Shown one piece after another: positions 41,087 through 52,410 of a stretch of DNA of 64,000 nucleotides. The number at the start of each line of letters is the position of its first letter. Position 1 is the first letter of the stretch. A program made the translations under genes and the position numbers. The DNA is from Symsagittifera roscoffensis. Lineage: Eukaryota > Xenacoelomorpha > Acoela > Convolutidae. The notes under the pieces were generated by a model. That model was not told the origin of the DNA and searched no databases. It saw nothing but the letters and a program-made list of their open reading frames with translations. Location: NCBI RefSeq assembly GCF_963678635.1, contig NC_087067.1, positions 10,029,716-10,093,715 on the forward strand, written 5' to 3'.

Positions 41087-41296
41087 ATTATGATTTTTTG
41101 GTTTTAGGGAGGGTTGAATAACGCTTGGAGACACTCAATGCACTATGATGGCCTTAACAAAAACAAATAACGATTACCTAAAATGTTATTAAAAAAACTT
41201 TTTAAGTATCAGTTATTTGTTTTTGTTAAGGCCATCTTAGTGCATTGAGTGTCTCCAAGCGTTATTCAACCCTCCCTACAGCCAAAAAATCATAAT
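41087..41296. mobile_element. Palindromic MITE (AGGGAGGGTTGAATAACGC ends)
   Basis: Near-perfect arms of about 85-90 bp. AGGGAGGGTTGAATAACGCT at 41106 pairs with AGCGTTATTCAACCCTCCCT ending 41279, and ATTATGATTTTTTGG/CCAAAAAATCATAAT extend the pairing outward. The loop is about 40 bp. It adjoins the end of minisatellite A. Confidence 0.75.
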
Positions 41297-41329
41297 TGAT
41301 AATCATAATTGATGATCATATGGATTGGC

Positions 41330-41995
41330 TGAAAGGCTAGATCAATTGATGGCCAGATTAACAGATGGCTTCATGGGTGGAAAGATGGGTGGTTGGCTAG
41401 AAGGAGAGATGACTTGATAAATCGATGGCTGGTTGGATGAATGAATAGATGGCTAAATGGATGGTAACTTGATAGATGGCCAGTTGGTTGGATGAATGGG
41501 AGTATGGAAAAGGACTAATAGAGTGGAGGATCGATTGTTGCATGGATGGTACGATAGATGAACCGATGAATGGCAAGACAGGAGGTTAGATTAATGGATG
41601 GCTTGAGTGATCGCTGAACTGTTGAATGACTGGTTGAAATAACAGATGGCCGGTAGGGTGGATGTCTGATGGATGTTTGGTGGTTGGATGTTTAGATAGA
41701 TGATTTAATCGTTAGATAATTGGTTGGATGGCTAAATGGGTGGATGAAAGTATAGATAAATGAATGGTTGGGTGGATGTATGCATAGAGAAATGAATGGA
41801 AGCATGAATAGTTTGATGGCTAGAAGGTTGGATATTTGGATAACTTGTTAGACAGATGATTGGATTAGTTCACGCCTAGATGGATGGACGACTGCTAGGT
41901 TGTTTGACTGGATGCATTTCTTGATAGTTAGTGGCATTTCTTGGTAGCTAGATGAATAGCTGGCTGCATGACAGGATAGATAGATGGCTCGAAAC
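41330..41995 (+). repeat. Degenerate GATG/TTGGATGG repeat
   Basis: About 660 bp of GGATGGATGGCTGGTTGGAT-like sequence, an old (GATG/GTTG)n tetranucleotide expansion with many substitutions and no fixed longer unit. Confidence 0.75.
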
Positions 41996-41999
41996 ATGA

Positions 42000-43393
42000 C
42001 TAAGTTGAACTGTTCGTTCAGTTGAATTACAACTTCATCAAAACTTGATTTTTTGTTAGTTCATAATAACCTTTCGCAGTCTTGTTAAATTATATTTTTG
42101 GACAACCTTATTTTTCTGAGCCAGTTTAAGTTTAATAAAAACGTTAATAAGACTCAATACTACTTAGTAGTGTGTTCAAATTACCTAGACAATATTTATT
42201 ACACCGAACTCAAATAGTAGAATCTTTTCGTTAATAACAGCTCCCTTTTTGGTATGTTACTTGCATCTTCTTCCTTATTTATTGGCATCACGATTGATTT
42301 TTAGTATCGGATTTCATGATTTACACGAGCTAAGCCGAAGGGTTTGGAGATTTCAGTTTCCGTGCAAATGGCTCAAATCACACCGACCGCCAAATTCATG
42401 GAATTGAAATTTTAACAAACGAGCAGAAAAAAATCGGATTTTTTTTCAGTAGCGTTCGCTTTCTTGGTGCCGAAAACTTAGGTACTGGTTCGTGTACGCT
42501 TTAAATTAATAAAAATTATTTTAAAAATATTTATCTATTTAGTTGTTCAAGTAGTTCTTGTAAGCTGGCCTGTGTACTTTTTTTTGGTTTTTTAAGCTCG
42601 CCCGTGTAAATTTGTTTGCTTTTTTTTCGGAATGGAAAGTGACGTGATGTGATATATTCCTCAACCAATCTGGACATTTGTAGTACTTGCTTTTTTGTGC
42701 TAAAAGTACTGAAGTGGCAGCTTAGCATATGGGTACCGATCGTTAAGCAGATCATCTTTTAGCATAAAAAGTGAAAAAATAGTGTTTTAGCAGACCATCA
42801 TAATAACGTGAGGCAATATTGATTGACCAACTCGAAAAGACGCTTATTCTTGGGTCAAGCTTCCCAAATTAAGACAACTATCTCCCGATTTGTCAGTAAA
42901 ACTATCAACTTCAAAAACACAACAGTCTAAATGAGCGGCAAAACAAAGATTTACGCGCACAATTACACTCGTGTTGAATTGAAACGCAGTGGGCAGCAGT
43001 CGCTTATCGCCAACGCCGCGTTTGAAGTTAGCTTTCTGACTTGCCAACTAATCTGAGTCTGCTAAAAGATTGGTCTGCTAAAAACGGCATTCTAAAATCC
43101 TTAGCACCTTAGCATATAGTTGCTCATTTTGATTTCGGCAACTTGGTTGTCATCAGAACATAAAATTACGATCACCAGGTACTTAATTGTAATACGGCCT
43201 AATCTCGAGCGACCCAAACTTCCCGGATGTTATGCACCTATCTCGGAACATTGTTTTTTCATTAACATGATCTTTAGAAACGACCAAAGTGATTTTACGA
43301 GCTCTCCCAAAATCATTATAACACCAATATTCAGCCACCAAAATTATAAGGACCATAAGCGCATTATAAGAAAACTTGCAACGCTATTGTGCT
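42000..43393. other. Intergenic region, no supported gene
   Basis: Short open frames on the minus strand (42531-42755 and 42844-43047) lack splice or family support. TTAGCAGA/TCTGCTAA motifs at 42700-43090 hint at a decayed inverted-repeat element. Confidence 0.4.
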
Positions 43394-43889
43394 ATTGTTT
43401 TAGGAAAAACTGCCAGAATTTCTGTACCATCTTCTTGCCTCGAAATTGCAGAATAGTTTCGGGCTGAAAAATGCTCGCCAAACTTGTAATGGTTAATCGG
43501 TCAAAAAACGGTTATTGTTCCGACTTTCGTAACAAAAGAAACGGAATATTTGTGCGCGGGGTGGGTTTTTGTTTCTTCAGACAACTTGTTAACTAGCCAT
43601 TTTTGACGGAATTTTTCCATATCATTCGAAAGGTATTGTCTTGAGCTTAAATTTGAAAAGATATTTCACCTGTAATCATTTTTCGCAAAGTTATGGGGGT
43701 TTAAAGATTGCCATTTTACCAAATCGCGACTGAAAAAACTTACTCCAGGCACTTCAGTAGGCGCCTTAGTTTGGGTGTCAAAAGAACTATTTCTCACTTC
43801 TGAAAGGGATCTGAACAATTTGATGCATTTCAAGTAATGCAAGATAAAACAGCAATTTTAAATGGTGACGGTCTACATCTTTGTATTTT
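43394..43889 (+). repeat. Left flank copy of the satellite (duplicated unique sequence)
   Basis: It is homologous to 57598-57912 (for example CTCACTTCTGAAAGGGATCT versus CTCACTTCTAAAAGAGTTCT, then CAATTTGATGCATTTCAAGT in both). By eye the last 110 bases are about 94% identical apart from a 7-bp indel. This copy is interrupted by a truncated GTTCCGAC-family MITE at about 43515-43736. Confidence 0.8.
43515..43736 (+). mobile_element. Truncated GTTCCGAC-family MITE in left flank
   Basis: It starts TGTTCCGACTTTCGTAACAA, keeps AACTAGCCATTTTTGACGG and ends within GATTGCCATTTTACCAAA. The right flank copy at about 57726 lacks it. Confidence 0.7.
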
Positions 43890-44089
43890 NNNNNNNNNNN
43901 NNNNNNNNNNNNNNNNNNNNNNNNNNNNNNNNNNNNNNNNNNNNNNNNNNNNNNNNNNNNNNNNNNNNNNNNNNNNNNNNNNNNNNNNNNNNNNNNNNNN
44001 NNNNNNNNNNNNNNNNNNNNNNNNNNNNNNNNNNNNNNNNNNNNNNNNNNNNNNNNNNNNNNNNNNNNNNNNNNNNNNNNNNNNNNNNN
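43890..44089. other. Assembly gap of 200 N
   Basis: Exactly 200 undetermined bases, probably a placeholder length. It separates the left flank copy from the satellite array, so array size and junction are not reliable here. Confidence 0.99.
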
Positions 44090-44139
44090 AGTCGCGCCGT
44101 CAGTCTTTTCTTAAGTCGCGGCGTGAGTCTTTTCTTAAG

Positions 44140-46145
44140 TCGCGCTGCTAATGTCTTTTGTTAAGTCACGCCGTCAGTCTTTTCTTAAGTCGCGCGGTCA
44201 GTCTTTTCTTAGTCGCTCCGTGAGTCTTTTCTTAAGTCGCGCCGTCAGTCGTTTCCTAAGTCGCGCCGTGAGCCTTTTCTTAAATCGCGCCGCTAAAGTC
44301 TTTTGTTAATTCACGCCGTCAGTCTTTTCTTGAGTCGCGCCGTGAAATTTTTCTTAAGTCGCGCCGCTAAAATCTTTTGTTAAGTCACGCCGTCAGTCTT
44401 TTTTAAGTCGCGCCGTCAGTCTTTTCTTAAGTCGCGCCTTCAGTCTTTTCTTAAGTCGCGCCGTGAGTCTTTTCGTTAGTCGCGCCGTCAGTCTTTTCTT
44501 AAGTCGCGGCGTGAGTCTTTTCTTAAGTCGCGCCGCTAATGTCTTTTGTTAAGTCACGCCGTCAGTCTTTTCTTAAGTCGCGCGGTCAGTCTTTTCTTAA
44601 GTCGCGCCGTGAGTCTTTTCTTAAGTCGCGCCGTCAGTCGTTTCTTAAGTCGCGCCGTGAGCCTTTTCTTAAATCGCGCCGCTAAAGTCTTTTGTTAATT
44701 CACGCCCGTCAGTCTTTTCTTAAGTCGCGCCGTCAGTCTTTTCTTAAGTCGCGCCGTCAGTCTTTTCTTAAGTTGCGCCGCTAAAGTCTTTTGTTATTTC
44801 ACGCCCGTCAGTCTTTTCTTAGGTCGCGCCGCTAAAGTCTTTTGTCAAGTCACGCCGTCATCTTTTCGTAGTCGCGCTGTCAGTCTTTTCTTAGGTCACG
44901 CCGCTAAAGTCTTTTGTTGAGTCACGCCGTCAGTCTTTTCTTAAGTCGGGCTGTGAGTCTTTTCTTAAGTCGCGCCGCTAAAGTCTTTTGTTAAGTCACG
45001 CCGTCAGTCTTTTCTTAAGTCGCGCCTTCAGTCTTTTCTTAAGTCGCGCCCTGAGTCTTTTCGTTAGTCGCGCCGTCAGTCTTTTCTTAAGTCGCGGCGT
45101 GAGTCTTTTCTTAAGTCGCGCCGTCAGTCTTTTCTTAAGTCGCGGCGTGAGTCTTTTCTTAAGTCGCACTGCTAATGTCTTTTGTTAAGTCACGCCGTCA
45201 GTCTTTTCTTAAGTCGCGCGGTCAGTCTTTTCTTAGTCGCTCCGTGAGTCTTTTCTTAAGTCGCGCCGTCAGTCGTTTCCTAAGTCGCGCCGTGAGCCTT
45301 TTCTTAAATCGCGCCGCTAAAGTCTTTTGTTAATTCACGCCGTCAGTCTTTTCTTGAGTCGCGCCGTGAAATTTTTCTTAAGTCGCGCCGCTAAAATCTT
45401 TTGTTAAGTCACGCCGTCAGTCTTTTTTAAGTCGCGCCGTCAGTCTTTTCTTAAGTCGCGCCTTCAGTCTTTTCTTAAGTCGCGCCGTGAGTCTTTTCGT
45501 TAGTCGCGCCGTCAGTCTTTTCTTAAGTCGCGGCGTGAGTCTTTTCTTAAGTCGCGCCGCTAATGTCTTTTGTTAAGTCACGCCGTCAGTCTTTTCTTAA
45601 GTCGCGCGGTCAGTCTTTTCTTAAGTCGCGCCGTGAGTCTTTTCTTAAGTCGCGCCGTCAGTCGTTTCTTAAGTCGCGCCGTGAGCCTTTTCTTAAATCG
45701 CGCCGCTAAAGTATTTTGTTAATTCACGCCCGTCAGTCTTTTCTTAAGTCGCGCCGTCAGTCTTTTCTTAAGTCGCGCCGTCAGTCTTTTCTTAAGTTGC
45801 GCCGCTAAAGTCTTTTGTTAATTCACGCCCGTCAGTCTTTTCTTAGGTCGCGCCGCTAAAGTCTTTTGTTAAGTCACGCCGTCATCTTTTCGTAGTCGCG
45901 CTGTCAGTCTTTTCTTAGGTCACGCCGCTAAAGTCTTTTGTTGAGTCACGCCGTCAGTCTTTTCTTAAGTCGCGCTGTGAGTCTTTTCCTAAGTCGCGCC
46001 GCTAAAGTCTTTTGTTAAGTCACGCCGTCAGTCTTTTCTTAAGTCGCGCCTTCAGTCTTTTCTTAAGTCGCGCCCTGAGTCTTTTCGTTAGTCGCGCCGT
46101 CAGTCTTTTCTTAAGTCGCGGCGTGAGTCTTTTCTTAAGTCGCGC
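44140..46145 (+). repeat. Higher-order repeat, about 1,024-bp period
   Basis: The marker variant GCTAATGTCTTTTGTTAAGT occurs at 44147 and 45171, and again at 44535 and 45559, both pairs 1,024 bp apart with the same order of variants between. Confidence 0.8.
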
Positions 46146-46146
46146 C

Positions 46147-47340
46147 GCTAATGTCTTTTGTTAAGTCACGCCTTCAGTCTTTTCTTAAGTCGCGCGGTCA
46201 GTCTTTTCTTAAGTCGCGTCGTGAGTCTTTTCTTAAGTCGCGCCGTCAGTCGTTTCTTAAGTCGCGCCGTGAACCTTTTCTTAAATCGCGCCGCTAAAGT
46301 CTTTTGTTAATTCACGCCCGTCAGTCTTTTCTTAAGTCGCGCCGTCAGTCTTTTCTTAAGTCGCGCCGTCAGTCTTTTCTTAAGTTGCGCCGCTAAAGTC
46401 TTTTGTTAATTCACGCCCGTCAGTCTTTTCTTAGGTCGCGCCGCTAAAGTCTTTTGTTAAGTCACGCCGTCATCTTTTTGTAGTCGCGCCGTCAGTCTTT
46501 TCTTAGGTCGCGCCACTAAAGTCTTTTGTTGAGTCACGCCGTCAGTCTTTTCTTAAGTCGCGCCGTGAGTCTTTTCTTAAGTCGCGCCGCTAAAGTCTTT
46601 TGTTAAGTCACGCCGTCAGTCTTTTCTTAATTCGCGCCGCATTCTTTCATTAAGTCGCGCCGTGAGTCTTTTCATAAGTCGCGCCGCTAAAGTCTTTTGT
46701 TAAGTCACGCCGTCAGTCTTTTCTTAAGTCGCGCCTTCAGTCTTTTCTTAAGTCGCGCCCTGAGTCTTTTCGTTAGTCGCGCCGTCAGTCTTTTCTTAAG
46801 TCGCGGCGTGAGTCTTTTCTTAAGTCGCGCCGCTAATGTCTTTTGTTAAGTCACGCCTTCAGTCTTTTCTTAAGTCGCGCGGTCAGTCTTTTCTTAAGTC
46901 GCGTCGTGAGTCTTTTCTTAAGTCGCGCCGTCAGTCGTTTCTTAAGTCGCGCCGTGAACCTTTTCTTAAATCGCGCCGCTAAAGTCTTTTGTTAATTCAC
47001 GCCCGTCAGTCTTTTCTTAAGTCGCGCCGTCAGTCTTTTCTTAAGTCGCGCCGTCAGTCTTTTCTTAAGTTGCGCCGCTAAAGTCTTTTGTTAATTCACG
47101 CCCGTCAGTCTTTTCTTAGGTCGCGCCGCTAAAGTCTTTTGTTAAGTCACGCCGTCATCTTTTTGTAGTCGCGCCGTCAGTCTTTTCTTAGGTCGCGCCA
47201 CTAAAGTCTTTTGTTGAGTCACGCCGTCAGTCTTTTCTTAAGTCGCGCCGTGAGTCTTTTCTTAAGTCGCGCCGCTAAAGTCTTTTGTTAAGTCACGCCG
47301 TCAGTCTTTTCTTAATTCGCGCCGCATTCTTTCATTAAGT
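46147..47340 (+). repeat. Higher-order repeat, 685-bp period
   Basis: GCTAATGTC at 46147 and 46832, and TTCGCGCCGCATTCTTTCAT at 46631 and 47316, are each 685 bp apart. The sequences between match almost completely. Confidence 0.8.
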
Positions 47341-50014
47341 CGCGCCGTGAGTCTTTTCATAAGTCGCGCCGTCAGTCGTTTCTTAAGTCGCGCCGTGAGT
47401 CTTTTTTCATAAGTCACGCCGTCAGTCTTCTCTTAAGTCGCGCCGTGAGCTTTTTCTTAAGTCGCGCCGCTAAAGCCTTTTGTTAATTCACGCCTTCAGT
47501 CTTTCTTAAGTCGCGCCGTCAGTCTTTCCTTAAGTCGCGCCGTGAGTCTTTTCGTAAGTCGCCTCATCTGTCTTTTCTTAAGTCGCGCCGCTAAAGTCTT
47601 TTGTTAAGTCACGCCGTCAGTCTTTTCTTAATTCGCGCCGCATTCTTTCATTAAGTCGCGCCGTGAGTCTTTTCATAAGTCGCGCCGTCAGTCGTTTCTT
47701 AAGTCGCGCCGTCAGTCTTTTCTTAAGTTGCGCCGCTAAAGTCTTTTGTTATTTCACGCCCGTCAGTCTTTTCTTAGGTCGCGCCGCTAAAGTCTTTTGT
47801 CAAGTCACGCCGTCATCTTTTCGTAGTCGCGCTGTCAGTCTTTTCTTAGGTCACGCCGCTAAAGTCTTTTGTTGAGTCACGCCGTCAGTCTTTTCTTAAG
47901 TCGGGCTGTGAGTCTTTTCTTAAGTCGCGCCGCTAAAGTCTTTTGTTAAGTCACGCCGTCAGTCTTTTCTTAAGTCGCGCCTTCAGTCTTTTCTTAAGTC
48001 GCGCCCTGAGTCTTTTCGTTAGTCGCGCCGTCAGTCTTTTCTTGAGTCGCGCTGTCGTCTGTTCGTAATTCGCGCCGTCAGTTTTTTCTTAATTCATGCC
48101 ATCGGTCTTTTTGTTTGTATCACGCCGCTGAAACTTTTTTCAAAAAAGAGGGCGGTCAGTTTTTTTTAATTTTTCAAGTCACGCCGACAGTCTTCCTTGA
48201 GTCGCGCCGCAAAAAACACATCGCCGAGAGTCTTTATGTAAGTCGCGACATTAGTTTTATCTTAAGTCCCGTCTTCAGTCTTTTTGTAAGTCGCGCCGCT
48301 GAAGTCATTTTGTAAAGTCGCGCAGCTAAAGTATTTTTTCCAAGCGCGCCGTCGATTTTTTTGTCAGTCGCATCGTGAGTCTTTTCTTAAGCCGCGCCGT
48401 CAGTTTTTTTCTAAAATCGCGCCGTCAGTCTTTTTTTTTCAAGTTGCGCCGACAGTCTTTTTTTTTTCAAGTCACACCGTCAATATTTTCTTAAGTCACG
48501 CCGTCATCTTTTCTTAGGTCGCGCCGCTAAAGTCTTTTGTTGAGTCACGCCGTCAGTCTTTTCTTAAGTCGCGCCGTGAATCTTTTCTTAAGTCGCGCCG
48601 CTAAAGTCTTTTGTTTATTCACGCCGTCAGTCTTTTCATAAGTCGCGCCGTCAGTCTTTTCTGAATTCGCGCCATGAGTCTTTTCGTAAGTCGCGCCGTC
48701 AGTCGTTTCTTAAGTGGCGCCGTGAGCCTTTTCTTAAGTCACGCCGCTAAAGCCTTTTGTTAATTCATGCCCGTCAGTCTTTTCTTAATTCACGCCGTCA
48801 GTCTTTTCTTAAGTCGCGGGCGTGAGTGTTTTCTTAAGTCGCGCCGCTAAAGTCTTTTGTTGAGTCACGTCGTCAGTCATTTGCTGAGTTGCGCCGTGAG
48901 TCTTTCTTAAGTCGCGCCGCTAAAGTCTTTTGTTAATTCACGCCCGTCAGTTTTTTCTTAAGTCGCGCCGTGAGTCTTTTCATTAGTCGCGCCGTCAGTC
49001 TTTTCTTAAGTCATGGCGTGAGTCTTTTCTTAAGTCGCGCTGCTAAAGTCTTTTGTTGAGTCACGCCGTCAGTCTTTTGCTAAGTTGCGCCGTGAGTCTT
49101 TTCTTAAGTCGCGCAGCTTAAGTCTTTTGTTAAGTCACGCCGTCAGTCTTTTCTTAAGTCGCGCCGTCAGTCTTTTCTGAATTCGCGCCGTGAGTCTTTT
49201 CGTAAGTCGCGCCGTGAGTCTTTTCTTAAGTCGCGCAGCTTAAGTCTTTTGTTAAGTCACGCCGTCAGTCTTTTCTTAAGTCGCGCCGTCAGTCTTTTCT
49301 GAATTCGCGCCGTGAGCCTTTTCTTAAGTCGCGCCGCTAAAGCTCCTTGTTAATTCATGTCCGTCAGTCTTTTCTTAAGTCGCGCCGTCAGTCTTTTCTT
49401 AAGTGGCGCCGTGAGCCTTTTCTTAAGTCGCGCCGTGAGTCTTTTCTTAAGTCGCGCAGCTTAAGTCTTTTGTTAAGTCACGCCGTCAGTCTTTTCTTAA
49501 GTCGCGACGTCAGTCTTTTCTGAATTCGTGCCGTGAGCCTTTTCTTAAGTCGCGCCGCTAAAGCTCCTTGTTAATTCATGCCCGTCAGTCTTTTCTTAAG
49601 TCGCGCCGCTAAAGTCTTTTGTTGAGTCACGTCGTCAGTCATTTGCTGAGTTGCGCCGTGAGTCTTTCTTAAGTCGCGCCGCTAAAGTCTTTTGTTAATT
49701 CACGCCCGTCAGTTTTTTCTTAAGTCGCGCCGTGAGTCTTTTCATTAGTCGCGCCGTCAGTCTTTTCTTAAGTCATGGCGTGAGTCTTTTCTTAAGTCGC
49801 GCTGCTAAAGTCTTTTGTTGAGTCACGCCGTCAGTCTTTTGCTAAGTTGCGCCGTGAGTCTTTTCTTAAGTCGCGCAGCTTAAGTCTTTTGTTAAGTCAC
49901 GCCGTCAGTCTTTTCTTAAGTCGCGCCGTCAGTCTTTTCTGAATTCGCGCCGTGAGTCTTTTCGTCTTTTCGTAAGTCGCGCCGTCAGTCGTTTCTTAAG
50001 TCGTTTCTTAAGTC

Positions 50015-52410
50015 AAAAAAGAGGGCGGTCAGTTTTTTTTAATTTTTCAAGTCACGCCGACAGTCTTCCTTGAGTCGCGCCGCAAAAAAAACATCGCCGA
50101 GAGTCTTTATGTAAGTCGCGACATTAGTTTTTATCTTAAGTCCCGTCTTCAGTCTTTTTGTAAGTCGCGCCGCTGAAGTCATTTTGTAAAGTCGCGCAGC
50201 TAAAGTATTTTTTCCAAGCGCGCCGTCGATTTTTTTGTCAGTCGCATCGTGAGTCTTTTCTTAAGCCGCGCCGTCAGTTTTTTCCTAAAATCGCGCCGTC
50301 AGTCTTTTTTTTTTCAAGTTGCGCCGACAGTCTTTTTTTTTCAAGTCACACCGTCAATATTTTCTTAAGTCACGCCGTCATCTTTTCTTAGGTCGCGCCG
50401 CTAAAGTCTTTTGTTGAGTCACGCCGTCAGTCTTTTCTTAAGTCGCGCCGTGAATCTTTTCTTAAGTCGCGCCGCTAAAGTCTTTTGTTTAGTCACGCCG
50501 TCAGTCTTTTCTTAAGTCGCGCCGTCAGTCTTTTCTGAATTCGCGCCATGAGTCTTTTCGTAAGTCGCGCCGTCAGTCGTTTCTTAAGTGGCGCCGTGAG
50601 CCTTTTCTTAAGTCACGCCGCTAAAGCCTTTTGTTAATTCATGCCCGTCAGTCTTTTCTTAATTCGCGCCGTCAGTCTTTTCTTAAGTCGCGGCGTGAGT
50701 GTTTTCTTAAGTCGCGCCGCTAAAGTCTTTTGTTGAGTCACGTTGTCAGTCATTTGCTGAGTTGCGCCGTGAGTCTTTCTTAAGTCGCGCCGCTAAAGTC
50801 TTTTGTTAATTCACGCCCGTCAGTTTTTTCTTAAGTCGCGCCGTGAGTCTTTTCATTAGTCGCGCCGTCAGTCTTTTCTTAAGTCATGGCGTGAGTCTTT
50901 TCTTAAGTCGCGCTGCTAAAGTCTTTTGTTGAGTCACGCCGTCAGTCTTTTGCTAAGTTGCGCCGTGAGTCTTTTCTTAAGTCGCGCAGCTTAAGTCTTT
51001 TGTTAAGTCACGCCGTCAGTCTTTTCTTAAGTCGCGCCGTCAGTCTTTTCTGAATTCGCGCCGTGAGTCTTTTCGTAAGTCGCGCCGTCAGTCTTTTCTG
51101 AATTCGCGCCGTGAGTCTTTTCGTAAGTTGCGCCGTGAGTCTTTTCTTAAGTCGCGCAGCTTAAGTCTTTTGTTAAGTCACGCCGTCAGTCTTTTCTTAA
51201 GTCGCGCCGTCAGTCTTTTCTGAATTCGCGCCGTGAGTCTTTTCGTCTTTTCGTAAGTCGCGCCGTCAGTCGTTTCTTAAGTCGTTTCTTAAGTCAAAAA
51301 AGAGGGCGGTCAGTTTTTTTTAATTTTTCAAGTCACGCCGACAGTCTTCCTTGAGTCGCGCCGCAAAAAAAACATCGCCGAGAGTCTTTATGTAAGTCGC
51401 GACATTAGTTTTATCTTAAGTCCCGTCTTCAGTCTTTTTGTAAGTCGCGCCGCTGAAGTCATTTTGTAAAGTCGCGCAGCTAAAGTATTTTTTCCAAGCG
51501 CGCCGTCGATTTTTTTGTCAGTCGCATCGTGAGTCTTTTCTTAAGCCGCGCCGTCAGTTTTTTTCTAAAATCGCGCCGTCAGTCTTTTTTTTTTCAAGTT
51601 GCGCCGACAGTCTTTTTTTTTCAAGTCACACCGTCAATATTTTCTTAAGTCACGCCGTCATCTTTTCTTAGGTCGCGCCGCTAAAGTCTTTTGTTGAGTC
51701 ACGCCGTCAGTCTTTTCTTAAGTCGCGCCGTGAATCTTTTCTTAAGTCGCGCCGCTAAAGTCTTTTGTTTAGTCACGCCGTCAGTCTTTTCTTAAGTCGC
51801 GCCGTCAGTCTTTTCTGAATTCGCGCCATGAGTCTTTTCGTAAGTCGCGCCGTCAGTCGTTTCTTAAGTGGCGCCGTGAGCCTTTTCTTAAGTCATGCCG
51901 CTAAAGCCTTTTGTTAATTCATGCCCGTCAGTCTTTTCTTAATTCGCGCCGTCAGTCTTTTCTTAAGTCGCGGCGTGAGTGTTTTCTTAAGTCGCGCCGC
52001 TAAAGTCTTTTGTTGAGTCACGTCGTCAGTCATTTGCTGAGTTGCGCCGTGAGTCTTTCTTAAGTCGCGCCGCTAAAGTCTTTTGTTAATTCACGCCCGT
52101 CAGTTTTTTCTTAAGTCGCGCCGTGAGTCTTTTCATTAGTCGCGCCGTCAGTCTTTTCTTAAGTCATGGCGTGAGTCTTTTCTTAAGTCGCGCTGCTAAA
52201 GTCTTTTGTTGAGTCACGCCGTCAGTCTTTTGCTAAGTTGCGCCGTGAGTCTTTTCTTAAGTCGCGCAGCTTAAGTCTTTTGTTAAGTCACGCCGTCAGT
52301 CTTTTCTTAAGTCGCGCCGTCAGTCTTTTCTGAATTCGCGCCGTGAGTCTTTTCGTAAGTCGCGCCGTCAGTCGTTTCTTAAGTCGTTTCTTAAGTCAAA
52401 AAAGAGGGCG
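50015..52410 (+). repeat. Higher-order repeat, about 1,281-bp period, with odd AAAAAAGAGGGCGGTC unit
   Basis: GAGGGCGGTC occurs at 48148, 50021, 51302 and 52404. The 50021 and 51302 copies are followed by the same 1.2 kb of variants, including AACATCGCCGAGAGTCTTTA. The 52404 copy jumps at once to a different register, marking a recombination breakpoint. Confidence 0.75.

Noticed and set aside
42531-43047. Two minus-strand open frames of 74 and 67 residues
   Set aside because: No family resemblance and no clear splice partners; kept as non-coding.
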